Of a stretch of 64,000 nucleotides of DNA, positions 1-11,865 are shown in pieces (positions within the stretch are counted from its first letter, which is position 1; every line of letters begins with the position of its first letter). Origin of the DNA: Diphasiastrum complanatum (Eukaryota; Streptophyta; Lycopodiopsida; Lycopodiales; Lycopodiaceae). The translations under genes were made by a program, and so were the position numbers. The notes beneath the pieces are model-generated. The model had not been told where the DNA came from, made no database searches, and saw only the letters and a program-made list of their open reading frames with translations. The DNA lies in NCBI GenBank assembly GCA_029204225.1, contig CM055095.1:73630753-73694752 (forward strand), read 5' to 3'.

Positions 1-43
1 AGTATTTAACATCATTCAGCAATTGATGACAAGAGGTGTACAC

Positions 44-3000
44 CTGATTGGAACACCAACAGCTTTCCACCTGTAGGCTTCAGTGCAAGAAAAGCCCCCT
101 GCAATATGAAATATCTTAAATAGAGAAAATTTGATCTAATATGCACTTGTATTCAAAAAGCCCCCTGCAATACGAAAACTCTTGACAAAGAAAATTTGAT
201 CTAACTTCTAGTTCTGCTCAATGACATTAGACATACTATGCCCTGTTTGGCTTACAAAAAAGTAGAATCATACCATATAAAATGATATATGTAATCGTCA
301 AAGTTCATGAGGTATTTCTAAGTTTTTGTTGATAACCTTTCCTACTTACAAAAACCGGTTACTCAGGATCTTCATAAAATGGATATTGAGTCAAGAGGCG
401 ATAGAAAAAGTTGTAGTTAATCTGGATGAAGTTTGAAGAGCCAACATCTGACGCCAAGAGTAAATAGGTCAGAATTTTGTCAGAAACCACTCATGTTCTA
501 TGCAGTTTCACAAAAACCAACCTTCACAGCGGCTCCGAATGCAGAATCAGCAGTCCTATTGTCCTGAAACATGCTTGGAATATTCTCCAGAAGCTGTTCA
601 AGGTGCTCCCGACTCTACACAGAAAGATCCTTGATTACTACAATCACAATGGGAAAGCTTTTACTTGATTACCTTCTCAGGGACATCAACATCAATTCAG
701 GACTGCTGCAGAACTGATGAGAAACTAGTATGGAATGACTCACCAAAAGAATCAAAATAACATCAGATGCCTAACTTCGCACACATTAAAACAAAGACTG
801 CTTATTTAAAAACACCAAATGTAAAACTGGCCCTCTTCAGTATGTTCAAGCTCCAGAGTGCTTGGTTCCTACAACAATTTCAGGTGACTTTAAAACAGGC
901 TATGCATCCACGTGGCGCAAAAACTCTTCGAACAAAACAGATTACTTTAAAACCATGCTGACATTGTCAAAAACAGAAAGAAATGTTGTCCTTGAGAGAT
1001 ATTAGGTTGGCATACGCCTACAACTGGAATGCTAACCAAGATTCTTCATCAGAAGCATCCAAAATCAAATTATGCCACTATAAATTGAGAATTTCCATCA
1101 GAACTAAATTGAACTTACAATCTGAGTTCAAAATCCAACGTAAATTTGTGAAAGGCCAAACAAAAAGGGCTGAAAAGACATAATTGTCAGTACCAAAGTT
1201 CAGCATTGGCAAATTGCCAAAGACATGGACTAAACAGTTAGTTGAAACAATCTGGACTGTCCATACCACATGGTCTGAAAGCCAACACAATCTGGTCAGC
1301 TGGCCAGAGGTGGGTCACCAACTCTAGTGGATCCACCTTGGAGGTCTACATGAAGTCACGATTATATTAGGCAAACTGAAGCAAGCATTCCCTCCAAAAC
1401 TTAATGAGGCAAAGTGTTATGATGTTAGGAAAAAATTTACAAGCAGAGAAAACATTAGTTCAATGTTCTCAAGCATACCCTAGCATAAGGTGTTTTTCCA
1501 TTATGGACATATAATACTATTAAGGCCTATGGGCCCAGAACCCATTTCACTAATGAGGATCAGTGGACAGACTCTATCAAAAAATGTTGAAAATACTTAA
1601 AACAAATCTAACAAGATATGAGCAGACAAGTGACAAACCCTATGTACTCCAAATAAATCATATTACCTCAGAGAGTGAAACAATGAGGTTTGTTTGGAGC
1701 GGAGCATAAACATCTTGAACATCCGGCACAACAAGCATCGGTGGCTGCAGGATCACACACGAATTCGTTCAGCATCTTTCCTTCAAAAAACATTTAATTA
1801 CCTCCAAGCTTGCAAACTCAAATTCCCTAGTCTAAGGCCCATTGAATACTTCAGGTTCAATGTCATGACACAAGGTGCTCTAATTTTTAGTTCTACAGAA
1901 GCAAGGTCTCAAAGACATGATATTCAACGAGAACTCAAATGGGCTTAATGGAAAACAATGAATGCAAACAACCACCAATATCACTGGATTGTCCAGTGAC
2001 AATGAGTAACCTATTTTCTGTACTATTTGTACAGAATACAGTAAGAAGCTGATCCCATGGCATAGGACTTTGAAATCTCAACTTCAGATCGAAATAAGCT
2101 CTCGTAGTTTTTTAGGCTGCATTGCTTCAATCATATGCTCAACAAGCTTCATAGTCAATGAGATACATTATCAACACCTGATGTAAGGCTTTGTTCAAAT
2201 TGTAAAAGTGAATTGCTGAGTCAAATGTGGCTATTCCAACCATGGTCCGAGGACCTTCCTGTCCAGCACACACAAAAAGCCCATAAACTCAGACCAGATT
2301 CTTGAGAAATACCAACACAATCCATAGAGCAGTAACTTCCTTTCCCATTAAATGTTTTTGACAAAAATAAACTTATTTTTAAGACAAAAATATATATTTG
2401 TTTAAGCACGTTACTTTCCGATTTTTAAAATCTGGATTTCATGAGGAAGATTTCAAATATATTACATAGCAAGACCCAATTCTTAAAGTGAAGAAATAGT
2501 CACATCCAATGCAAGAAAAAAAGAAAAAACGCGTCATACCGGTAGATCAGCAAGGACCCGCTGGATTGCACTACATGCTGCTGCTGCTGCACCAGTTTGA
2601 ACAGAATTTGAAGAAACGTCTACTAAAAAAAAAAACACTGCAGGCATTGGTGGACGAACCTGTATTGGACACAAAACTCACGAATGACTCCAACTGCTAC
2701 TATAAAGTCCAAAAATTGTACATCAGCCATTCAAACTGCCCAGGAAAACTAAAAAACAGTGTATGATTGTACAAACAAAAGCACATATTGCACCCACAAT
2801 AACATATTTAAGCAGAAGTACTTCATACAAGTACCACAATAAGAACGTCAACGACCCGCTTGCTTGCACATCCGCAGAACAGTTCATACTAAAGGATGTG
2901 ATATCAGACTTAGGGCTAAAACTATGAAAACACTAAGAACACTTATTTGCATATGTTTGCAGATTATATGAGATATTCAAGAAATGCATGCACCGATCCC

Positions 3001-6000
3001 TGACTGTGGATTTATTCTATTCAAATACTTTATGTTCGACTCTGAAAGCAACAACTTTGGTCTCAAAGGGTCATTTCTTATGTTTTGTACAAGGCTTATT
3101 CTTGCAACAATGTAGCCAGCTATGATTTTTTTGTCAATTGGCCATTCCCATCAAAGTCTGTAATGATCAAAGCACCTAATTGACAGTCATCATTTCAAAA
3201 CCTTTAAACTCATCCTCTGCCACCATAGAGTGAATTTCCGGCATTTTTAGGTACATGTTTCTGGAAATAAAGTGGAGAGAACTAGTGTGGTACGTAAGAC
3301 CAAAAGTGAAATGTTAAAAAACCAAAATCAGCACAAACCATGTACTCTTTGGATGCAACAAATTCAACAGTGCCCCTTGAAAGTTCTGGCCTCCCATCAG
3401 CATCTCGCCTTCTACCATCCGGCCCCAAATTGCAATGGTATTCCCTGGGTGTCTCATTCGTAAACCCTGTGATGGGATACGGAAACAACAATATTAAGTC
3501 CTACAGAGAGTGTAGAAGTTGACAGAACACAGCAATCATTTTTCCATTCAACTCATTCACTGAACGAACTAGTTGCCAAACTTTTAAAAGAAAGCCGAAG
3601 GTCATGAAACCGTCATCTCAATCTGCCAGAAGTTTTTGCTAAAAGTACTCATTATCAAAATAAATGAAGTGGTTAAATGGTAGGCGCGTGCCAAGAAACA
3701 AAAGACACAAGATTTGAAAACACGCAAGCACACTTCAAAGAAAATGTTTGTGACTCGTGAGTATACCTAGTGTTTATAATAATGCATTTCTTTGGACAAA
3801 AACAATAATTCAATATCCATACCACAAATGTTGCAGACAAAGCGCCAACCCTGGTCGATGAATTTCATAAATGGATTCATGTAGGCTTTGCATCGAGAGC
3901 AACGAACTGGGCCCTCTTCTCCAAAGTTTACAACCTATGAAAGTGAATTGTCCAAAAAATAGGTTGAATTGAGTTTGACTGCAGTTGGATGTCATATCTC
4001 ATTTACATTACCAACTGACAGAAAACTTCTTGGAGCAATAAATCATTGAGTTTTCACATTTTAATATGGCTTCGTTACTGTACAAAATAACCATCAACCA
4101 CTCAATGTGTAGTCTTCTTTCATATGTGTTAAAGATTTTTTACAACCACCAGGTGGAACTCAAGAGTTTCCCTAGCATCGGGTAACATTCAACTACCACT
4201 CTCTTCATGGAAGAAGAAAAAGAGTTAGGTCCATGAAAACAAAATTGCAATAATCCAACAAAAGGAAATCTACATATTTCCCTTGTGAAGCCCATCCTAT
4301 TAAATAAATTCACCATGAATAGCATACGGATATATGCCACAACATTTGTAGCCATCTCAGATCACACAAGAGTAGCATCTGTAACAACGTGGTCAAAAAA
4401 TGTAAAGAAAATCAAGTCTAGAACTAAAGATTTATCATCCATTTAATAAATATCTTCCTTATTGGAATGGAAACTTTGCAACCAGAACTATATTATCACC
4501 TTAGCTGGTTCAAAAAGGTCAAGCTAGATGCTTAGAGAAGATAGCAAGGTTGAAATGCACCAAAAGATCTGCAAAGAAGACGAAGAACCAATCCAAATGC
4601 TATATAGAAAACACAAAAAATCTTAAATTGAACCTCAATTTTGGGTTCTTCAGGTTTTTCTCTTTCATATATTTTGGGAGGTATTTCCTTGATGACAATA
4701 ACATCTTAGCTGCCCTTATCATTTAAGCACTACTTGAAACTTACAAACTCTCACTTTTTACGATTTTTAGTTTCTATTCCTTTTGTATTGTTTCATCTGG
4801 TAAACGAAACATCTGCAAGCTGGGCAAATCACTTCAGGAACATCTATGAATAAGCAATGATGGGAAGTACCCAGTAAAGTGTAATACAAATCCTGTAGGT
4901 GACAGTAACTAACCTACATAAACAAACATTTGAGGATGATGGATATAGGATGGAGCATTTTGAGAATAGCTTTGGATGTTAATGATTAAAATGTAGACTT
5001 CCACATGAATCTTCAATCAGAACCATGGTAATAAAACAATTTGATTGAAAGACTTTTTAAATCTTCTCAGCTAGTTGCAAAACTTGAATGTTGCTATAAT
5101 CCCAGCTAAATTTCAACTTGCACATATGAGTTTTCAAGCACAGTCATACAGAGCTATAGTTTTGAAAGCCAGGGAGTAAGTAGACATAACATTGAGGTGC
5201 TCTATAGATAACCGATTGTAAACGTATCATGGTCACAACATAATAAAAAAAAATTTACCTCAATTTTAATCTTTCAGATTTTCTTTCGAGCCTTCAAACC
5301 TCGATAAAAGTCTCAAATCATATATAGTGGTGACTACGAATGGAAGCTTGTGGAAAAGATAAGGATCTTGATACTCCAAGCCACTGCTTATGTTCTCCAA
5401 CTTTATATGTTTAATCACAGAATTGAGTTCCATCCTATTGTGTATTGTGAAGGTTTGTGAGAGTGAGAGAGTGAGAGTGTGAGAGAGAAAAAGAGAGAAT
5501 TGTGAGGTGAGCGTTTATGCTTTTGCTTGCTTCTCTATTATGCATGTACAATGCCTAGATCGCTAGTCATGTGTAGCCAAGAAGAGAGCTAACCTTCATC
5601 AACTTATTAGTGAAGGACCATATCATTACATACATTAGTGAGGTAGTTACACTAAGGCAAGCTTAAAATATACTGAGAGAGCAATTCGAGACCTCAAATT
5701 CATCCAGGATTATGTTTAGGAAGTTGAAACTGAATAATGTCTGAATGGAACAAGGTTAGCATATTCAGAACTACTTGATCAGAATCAAGACTATGAGAGA
5801 CGAATTGCATTCCAGTGGCAAGCTCATACGTGATGTGGAGCCAGTCCACAATGCATTGTGTGGCATTGTAGAATCCTATCAAATGTTTGTGAGCATAATA
5901 GCATCAAGGGAGACATTGCTGACCCTTGATGAGCTCACAGAAATTTTGAGGCAGGAAAAAAGAAGTCAAAACAACAGTATTCCAAGGCTCAAGAGAATGA

Positions 6001-9000
6001 AGGATCGTCCAATAAGACCAAAAAGAAGACTAAGTGCTTCTTTTGTGGCAAAAAGGGGATTGAAAAAGTGAATGTCGCAAGTCTCTAGCTGAATCAGACA
6101 AGGGAAAACCAAAGCAAGCAACTAACATTGTCAATGAAAGAGCAGTTGAAGATTCAAGCATCGATTATTGTCGTAAGAAGCCCCGAAGGTATTACGACCA
6201 CTGCCAATAATTTGTATATACTACTTTCTTGATTCAATCTAATGTCTTATTGCGTTCAGAATAATGTCAGTTGTGAATGAATGCTTGTCTGATTCATCGT
6301 TTTATGTGATGCTACTCGTATTGATTCACCCGTAAACTGTCTGTTCTTTCCACTGTCGCACATTAAATCAATTTGTGTATGGCTATGTAATCAATCGTAT
6401 AGATCCTCACGATTTCAAAGTGTGGATCAAGTAGAGTTCAAAGTAATTGTGAACAGGCGTAGTGCATTGTGTCGAGGAAACGGATCTCACGATCCATTCA
6501 TTCACCTTCGTTTCCCAATAACATTTTGGTTATAGATGCTTCTTAGCTTGAGAACAACGTAGTGGAGTTCTTGGAATTGGATAAAAGCTACGATAAGCTA
6601 ATGAAATTTTAAAAGAAGCCGAAAATTTCGGCATGGGGTGAGATGAGTTGATTGAATAAAAAGCATTTGTGAGTGAAACTGCACAAAAATCACACGACGT
6701 AAATCAAGCAATCCATGGAGAGAGCTTCAAGGTCTAAGAGATCATTAGCACAATATTGGGTAAAATTCACCAGATTTGTTTTGAGATTTGTATGTAGAGC
6801 TAAGGAAGCGGATGGTGCGTCCGGACGCGCGTCCTCGTCCGCGTCCCAACGCGGACGCGCCAGGGGTGCGTCCGGGTCCCCGGACGCGTCCACTTTTTTT
6901 TTTTTAATTTTTTAGTTTTTTTAGTTGTATTTAGGCAAAAAAAAATAAAAATAAAAATAAAAATAAATATGGACGCGTCCGACCCCGCGTCCAGGGGTCG
7001 GACGCGTCTGGGTCCGGAGGCGGAATGCCCACGTCCGGCCCGGACCCTCATGTATGATGTAGAGATAGGAAGTGCCTTTGCATTGTTGCTAATTTTTTTC
7101 ATTTTTGACCAAAAAAAAAAACGTAGATATCACCATATAAACTTCTCTAGAAATGGACCTGTACATTTTTGTTGTTGCCTAGATTTGACTTGAAGTTTGA
7201 AGTTTAAACTTTAGTAATCGACTTTTAAGGCTTTTTTAGGTCCTACATGTTGATTCTTGTTTGTTTACTCTCTGTGACATAGTAAGCATTATCATCATGC
7301 AAAATTGATTCTTTCCAAATAAAATGCATGCCAACAACTCATGTTCAATACCATCTTAGTGCGGATCACTAAATTATCATTTATAAGCCATCAAGTACCA
7401 ATTGCAAAATATAGAAACCTATCCTAAAAAAGTGTTTGCTTGTTAGTTATGTCTTGACCTACATGAGGGCTACGAAAGTTCTTGTAAAAAATTGGACTTG
7501 CCCATTGACTTCTACTGATTTAAAGCTATGGTTAAAAACTTCCATAATGTCAAAGAACCCCCTTCTCCAGAAAAAAAAAACCTTGGCTCATTTTCCAAAT
7601 TAAGTCCTGGTATATTGATCTTTATATGCCAATTATATTATAGCCAAGAAGTTTTTTTATAACTTATAAAATAACTACATCATTAAGCAATCACACAGCT
7701 ATGAAAACCTCCCACATACATCATACTCCTCCCATCCCATCCACATTATACAATTAAAAAGGTTAGACACTAGGATAAATAGTACGAAATAGACATGATT
7801 GTCATCTCCCTTTCAATAAAGGAATTAAGATGCAAAAAACAACACCTAAAATCTAAAATGGAAACAACTCATTGAGGGAGGAAGCCAATACGAAGGAGAT
7901 TTGGATTTGAATGATGCCTACCTCAATAGGGTCTTCTAGGGAATGAGGTAGCGCAAGGGGCTGCACTATCACTGCCAATGGCATTCCTGATGTCGAAAGT
8001 AAATCTCCAGAACATGGTATCTGCACAATATCTAAAAAACAATCAAAAACTTTGCCATAAAGGCACAAAAACTTGAAAAATCTATCTTAGGAAAACCACT
8101 TTAATTGATGTAGGTTAGCAAAAGGAAATATTTGGGGTCCAATTATCAGGTAAATATCAATTAGTACAAAGAAAAGAACTTTAAACGAATAAATGAATTC
8201 AAGCTCACAACCAGCAACAAATGCCTTAGCTATGTAGAGAAACACTCACTTCCAAAAAAGATAGAAGAATTTTGACAAAAAATCTATATAAATATATACA
8301 AGTCAATTGAAAATCATATATAAGAAACTACAATGAAAAAATCTATCCTCGTCCTCCATAATTGTCCAAATTTTTAAGTACAATGCTCTAAAAAATGAGC
8401 AGTACCTGGTATAATGTGCTCCGCATCATTCGTGGACTACAACTCCCTCTGTCGCGCACAACAAAATTGGTAGTTGCAGACTTTTTGAAGAAGGCATAGC
8501 ATCAACATGAATGTTAGCCAAAGTACATGCAAAGTTACTTAACCAGCTAACTATTAGAATAACTAAATTATTGAGAAACTTTTAGAAAACATCCCAAAAC
8601 CGAATATAAGTTTGGCTTTGTACATCTACCTATAAAATCTACGATGACATAGCCAGATCACTACTTGCTCACTTAAGTAAAGCTAATTTGAAAACACTGG
8701 ATATCCTTCAACGTGTCAGAACTTCCAAGAAAAACCTTAAATGCACCTTCAGAAATAGTGCACAGTAAAAAAAAAAAGCCACTAACAATGAGAAGCAAAA
8801 AGTAGCTAGCAGCAACTTGGATGAAAATGGAAGAATAAAATTGGCTAATAATGCCAATAACTACATCATCCACATTTTTAGTACACGGGTTTTTAGGTGG
8901 TTTGCCAAAACCCTTAAAAAAACGTACCGGGGGAAGATTGATTTGGTTCAATGACTGCGTCTCAAAAAAAGTTGGAGTAAGACTTGATTGTGGGCGTGGA

Positions 9001-10159
9001 ATCTGGTTGGGATCAATCCGTGAAGTCCCTGAGACCAATTGAGCTGCTGGTGGTGAACTTGTTTGTGCAAAACCTGGCACCTTTGCAGCATAATTTTCTG
9101 CGCCAGGAGGGAGGCCCATGCCAGGAAGTGCTGCTGAAGGCATAGTTTGGGCATTTAGCCCATGAATCGGTGGACCCTGAATAAAGTGTAAGCACAAGCA
9201 TGAAGTAAAAATTGATCAAAGAAACAGCCGATGAAGCATTGTACAAAACATGTAGTGATGACCTGATATGTCCTAAGGTGCCCACCAATGCCGGCACCCT
9301 TCGATCGTCATTAATGGCAATCCAATTGTGAAAGTACATTTTACAATTTACTGAAAGCAGTTTGTGTAATAAACCTAAATGGAAGAACTATAATTAAAAT
9401 GTGCATTGGGAAGATAAATGCAAAAGGGATGCTTACGGGAGGAGGACGACTGCCATAAGGTGGTGCTGCCTGCCAGGTGGGTCCTGATGCAGCGGGCGGC
9501 TGTGCCGAGAACATGGGCGGGGGTGGTGGACCAGCCAGGGGTGCTTGATTTTGCATAGCAAGTGACATATCACGAAATTGTGCAACAGGTGGTTCAGTTG
9601 GCAAATGGCCTTGGGGGTAACTTCCAGATTGAGAAAATTGAGGACCTCCTCCTTGAATTGGGCGATTCGGCAGAAACCCTAGAGTCTGCTGAGGATAAGC
9701 AATGTGTCCAGGCACAAAGGCCGACTGACCAGCTGATGATGGTGGTGGAGCCGGAGCGCCACTTGGTGGATAGGCTTGCGCAGCAGAGGTGAATTGAACG
9801 GCAGGGGGCTGAACAGGAGGATCTGGTCTGTTGGCATAGGCTGATTGTGCAGCTGGAGCAGAAGAATATAGCGCTGGCCTTCCGCCGACAAATGACGCTG
9901 GACCGTTTCCGAGAGATAGTCCAGAGGGAGCTCCAGCTGATCCTGGAGGTCCATATCTAGGGCCTTGAATTGTTCCTGGTTGGAAAATCCCCTGCTGCTG
10001 TTGGATTGGCGGTTGAGAAGGCCTCAATAGAAGGCCAGGGGGCATTGCACCAAAGCTGTTTTGACCAGCACCAGGGGAAAATGAATAAGGAGGAACAGCT
10101 GCAGATGAACCCAATGGGACTGCTCCCGCCGCGCTTGCACTCGGCCTGATCGATGACAT
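44..10159 (-). CDS. SEC24: SEC24, COPII coat cargo adaptor (5' part, runs off left edge)
   Basis: Sec24 pairs with Sec23 in the inner COPII coat and selects cargo at ER exit sites. I rebuilt ten coding exons with GT-AG introns in consistent phase: 10159-9437, 9176-8928, 8480-8406, 8020-7922, 3934-3823, 3466-3339, 2659-2540, 2258-2178, 1744-1667, 614-522; an eleventh, 98-44, is the last in the window. The start is the ATG of [10 protein letters not shown], because upstream sequence looks like 5' UTR with an intron. About 600 codons are seen of roughly 1,000 usual for plant Sec24. In order: a Pro/Gly/Gln-rich N-terminus, the [10 protein letters not shown] block, the zinc finger (CSRC...CNIC), the [13 protein letters not shown] block, and the trunk with [33 protein letters not shown] and [12 protein letters not shown]. 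No stop lies inside the exons, so the gene looks functional. The C-terminal helical and gelsolin-like domains lie outside the window. Confidence 0.95.
90..215. repeat. Short tandem duplication of a SEC24 intron end and splice acceptor
   Basis: Two copies of about 55-60 bp, starting near 90 and 155, share aaaagccccctgcaatay and aaagaaaatttgatctaa. The left copy holds the true acceptor of the SEC24 exon at 98-44. The right copy repeats the acceptor and the first ten exon bases 66 bp upstream in the gene. Use of the upstream acceptor would read GGG GCT TTT TGA, an early stop. Confidence 0.75.
5760..6115 (+). mobile_element. Ty1/copia gag relic in SEC24 intron
   Basis: The translated fragment has the end of a copia gag (UBN2-type) domain followed by a degenerate zinc knuckle resembling CFFCGKKG. 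It is a broken fossil, opposite in strand to SEC24, with no LTRs recognised nearby. It is old: only gag is recognisable. Confidence 0.6.
6795..7062. mobile_element. GC-rich palindromic insertion (MITE-like) in SEC24 intron
   Basis: Two GC-rich arms (about 6,805-6,892 and 6,970-7,050) built from repeats of ggacgcgtcc and related words flank an AT-rich core of T and A runs. The arms are imperfect inverted counterparts, with ggacgcgtcc at both inner edges. The flanks carry tgtagagc and tgtagaga, a possible imperfect 8-bp target duplication. It has no coding capacity: open frames across it are products of the repeats. Possibly a non-autonomous DNA transposon; the family is not certain. Confidence 0.5.
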
Positions 10160-10264
10160 TCTTGATCGACTATTCCTCCTGCCCAAATCCACAATCTGAA
10201 GATTGACTGAATCACCCAAAATAAAATTTCTACCAAATTTGATCCACCTACCCTGCCAAAGCAA

Positions 10265-10457
10265 TTTCCATGCTCATTGATGATGCATTAGGCTGCTTTC
10301 AGCTGCATTTCACTGCGATGCATGTCTGCCATTGTTTGCACTTAAGGAAGAGTGAAAATTTGATGCACATCCGCCTAAATGTAGCTTGGGATCTGCAAAT
10401 GTGTTAAAGCCGCTTCTCCCCCATTCTTACAGCGTGCACGACAAACCGCAAGAAGCG

Positions 10458-10499
<42 letters not shown>

Positions 10500-11140
10500 T
10501 TATATTCTCTTTGCATCACCTCTTTTTGTGGACCCTAGTAGGCTGGGACCCTAAGCTTCACTTGGTCACATGCACAATGCACATCTCACATATCCCTTGC
10601 ACAAATTTCTCTTAACACTCTAGTGGATGGCCGTCTGCTTTTGGATGAAGGAGTTTTGAGCACATGCACTTGGTGTGTCACGCTCTTGTTGACTAGTTCT
10701 TAACTAGTTCTAAGAATCACCAAATCTAAGTTTTAAAAAACGTTCAAAAAGTTCAAGTTTGAGAAGAGGAGGTTTCGATTAGCAAAAAATCCCATCTTTC
10801 ATGCTCTTCAGTTATCAAGAATATAGGTAGTTGGTCATATTCATCAAGTATCTAACACAATACTTGGCAGACATTATGTGGGTATTTGTATGGATACCAA
10901 ATTTTTCATATCTTATAATTCTAGATTGAGTCATAGTATGAAAATCTTGATATACATGAGTAGCAATATATATTGATACCATGTTGAAAGCCTTTTCACC
11001 TATACACCTAGCCAACACTAATTAATCCAGACCTAATTGTCCATCCACTTTTGGAAGCCAATGATTTTGAGTTTTGAGCACATGCACTTAGCTTGGTCAA
11101 AAACCAAAGTGAGATCAAGCCTACAAAGACTTCAAATCAT
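10265..11140. other. SEC24 upstream region, no gene seen
   Basis: This stretch holds the putative SEC24 5' UTR and promoter, the GA tract and AT-rich DNA. I see no convincing coding frame or RNA gene. Confidence 0.5.
10458..10497. repeat. (GA)n microsatellite upstream of SEC24
   Basis: A run of about 19 GA units lies some 300 bp upstream of the SEC24 start, within the presumed 5' UTR or promoter. GA tracts are common near plant transcription starts; a regulatory role here is only inferred. Confidence 0.85.
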
Positions 11141-11149
11141 AGGTTGATT

Positions 11150-11865
11150 GTTTTGGAGAAATGAAGGAGGTGTGAAAGATTGCGAGAACTCGAAGTGTCG
11201 AGAGACATTGTCGAGTTATCGCGTTCGATAGTGCTACGGAAGACTTAGTGAAAGAGAGCACAATATTTAGATCATCTGTCACAACAGAACCAATCGATTA
11301 ATCGATGAGTCAGTAGGTGTCTTAGACAACCATAGATACAGAATTCAAAGGCATCAAGGACATCCATGATTTCGCTCTTTGACTTAGTCGATAAGACACA
11401 CAAGGAGACTAACGAGCATTCGACTCACGATCACAAATTATACACCAATTTGAAGAACACGGTATATAATAAAGATGCGCGAATATACATAAAATTGTTG
11501 TAAAGAAATCTATGTATTAGTATACAAGCCTATAAGAACAATCTAGGCTAAAACAACATGAGTGTCGTTGGTGCGACACTTCTGATCAAATAGATCGATG
11601 CATCTATTGTGTGATCTCACTGAGCATGTACATCTAACTCTATATATGTATACGATGTAGTTACTTTATTACACGTCAACCTTTGGGTTGGGCTGATCAT
11701 TTGGTAAAGCGGGTGTGTAGGCTCGATAGTGGTAACGATAGTTCGAGACGTTAGTTTTGCCGTTAGGTTCAAACATCTTCCGAATAGTAAACAGTCGATA
11801 GTTGGATTGTCAATGAATTGTTGAGTCGTGAGATTGTCAATTATCAAAGGATTGTTAACTATCGA
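11150..11865 (-). repeat. LTR-like repeat, copy 1
   Basis: About 700 bp shared with 14,845-15,680, including agtgtcgagagaca and gagtgtcgttggtgcga. It sits beside the minus-strand polypurine tract and LTR start at about 12,080, so it is probably the LTR of the copia fossil. Confidence 0.6.

Larger units (their letters stand above)
3935..7921 (-). other. SEC24 intron 4, expanded by insertions
   Basis: This intron of about 4 kb separates the exon ending [10 protein letters not shown] from the exon starting [10 protein letters not shown]. Other SEC24 introns here are mostly 0.2-1.1 kb. It contains a copia gag relic near 5.76-6.11 kb and a GC-rich insertion near 6.8-7.06 kb. A short GA/GT-rich tract lies near 5,455-5,500. 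I see no other gene in it. Confidence 0.8.

Noticed and set aside
6715-7102. Overlapping open frames on both strands in SEC24 intron 4
   Set aside because: They follow the GC-rich repeats, with no domain and no consistent codon pattern.
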